Source of the DNA: Euglena gracilis
Lineage: Eukaryota; Euglenida; Euglenophyceae; Euglenales
DNA length: 64,000 nt
Assembly: GCA_039621445.1 (NCBI GenBank)
Contig: CP154956.1
Span: 31,316,667-31,380,666, forward strand
Direction of reading: 5' to 3'
The notes beneath the pieces are model-generated. The model did no database searches. It was not told where the DNA came from and saw only the letters and a list, made by a program, of their open reading frames with translations. Positions 63,927-64,000 of the stretch are shown here, in pieces (position 1 is the first letter of the stretch; each line of letters starts with the position of its first letter). Made by a program: the position numbers and the translations under genes.

Positions 63927-64000
63927 AAGTGTGTACACGTGCAAATGCGCATTGTGGGTGTATGTGCCCTCGTGTGGGTGCGTGCTTGTGTGTGTGTGTG

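Overview
This is nuclear DNA of an intron-rich eukaryote, probably a protist or alga. Coding exons are short, GC-rich and widely spaced. Introns are long and packed with poly-C/poly-G runs, microsatellites and small inverted-repeat elements. Telomere-like TTAGGG repeats occur inside an intron, and several introns appear to start with GC instead of GT. I cannot name the species; TTAGGG argues against lineages whose telomere repeat is TTTAGGG.

Layout. 0-5 kb: a fragment of a Ty3/gypsy chromovirus (integrase plus chromodomain) with an upstream, internally deleted duplicate, and between them a cluster of three tRNA-like sequences. 5.2-7.7 kb, minus strand: a decayed R2-like non-LTR retroelement (reverse transcriptase, CCHC finger, restriction-like endonuclease) whose first catalytic Asp is replaced by Tyr. 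9.4-34.5 kb, plus strand: a gene of about 19 exons for a carnitine O-palmitoyltransferase of the CPT1 type (two N-terminal membrane segments, catalytic [13 protein letters not shown] motif). 39.6-61.0 kb, plus strand: a gene of about 30 exons for the condensin-2 HEAT-repeat subunit CAP-D3 (NCAPD3). 61.7-63.4 kb, plus strand: a candidate three-exon gene for a small coiled-coil protein of unknown function, then a possible first exon of another gene cut by the window end.

The two main genes are unrelated in function: fatty-acid entry into mitochondria and mitotic chromosome condensation. Exon calls rest on reading-frame phase, splice signals and recognised family motifs; those marked approximate may be wrong by some codons, and some exons are probably missed.

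The most distinctive non-genic content is in the introns: a hAT-type MITE with an intact 8-bp target duplication, a composite element carrying a roughly 160-bp satellite in three fuller copies and one partial copy, a 206-bp intronic repeat present twice at 98% identity within one gene, a 226-bp fold-back element, and many perfect hairpins. No rRNA gene, CRISPR array, operon or bacterial feature was seen.
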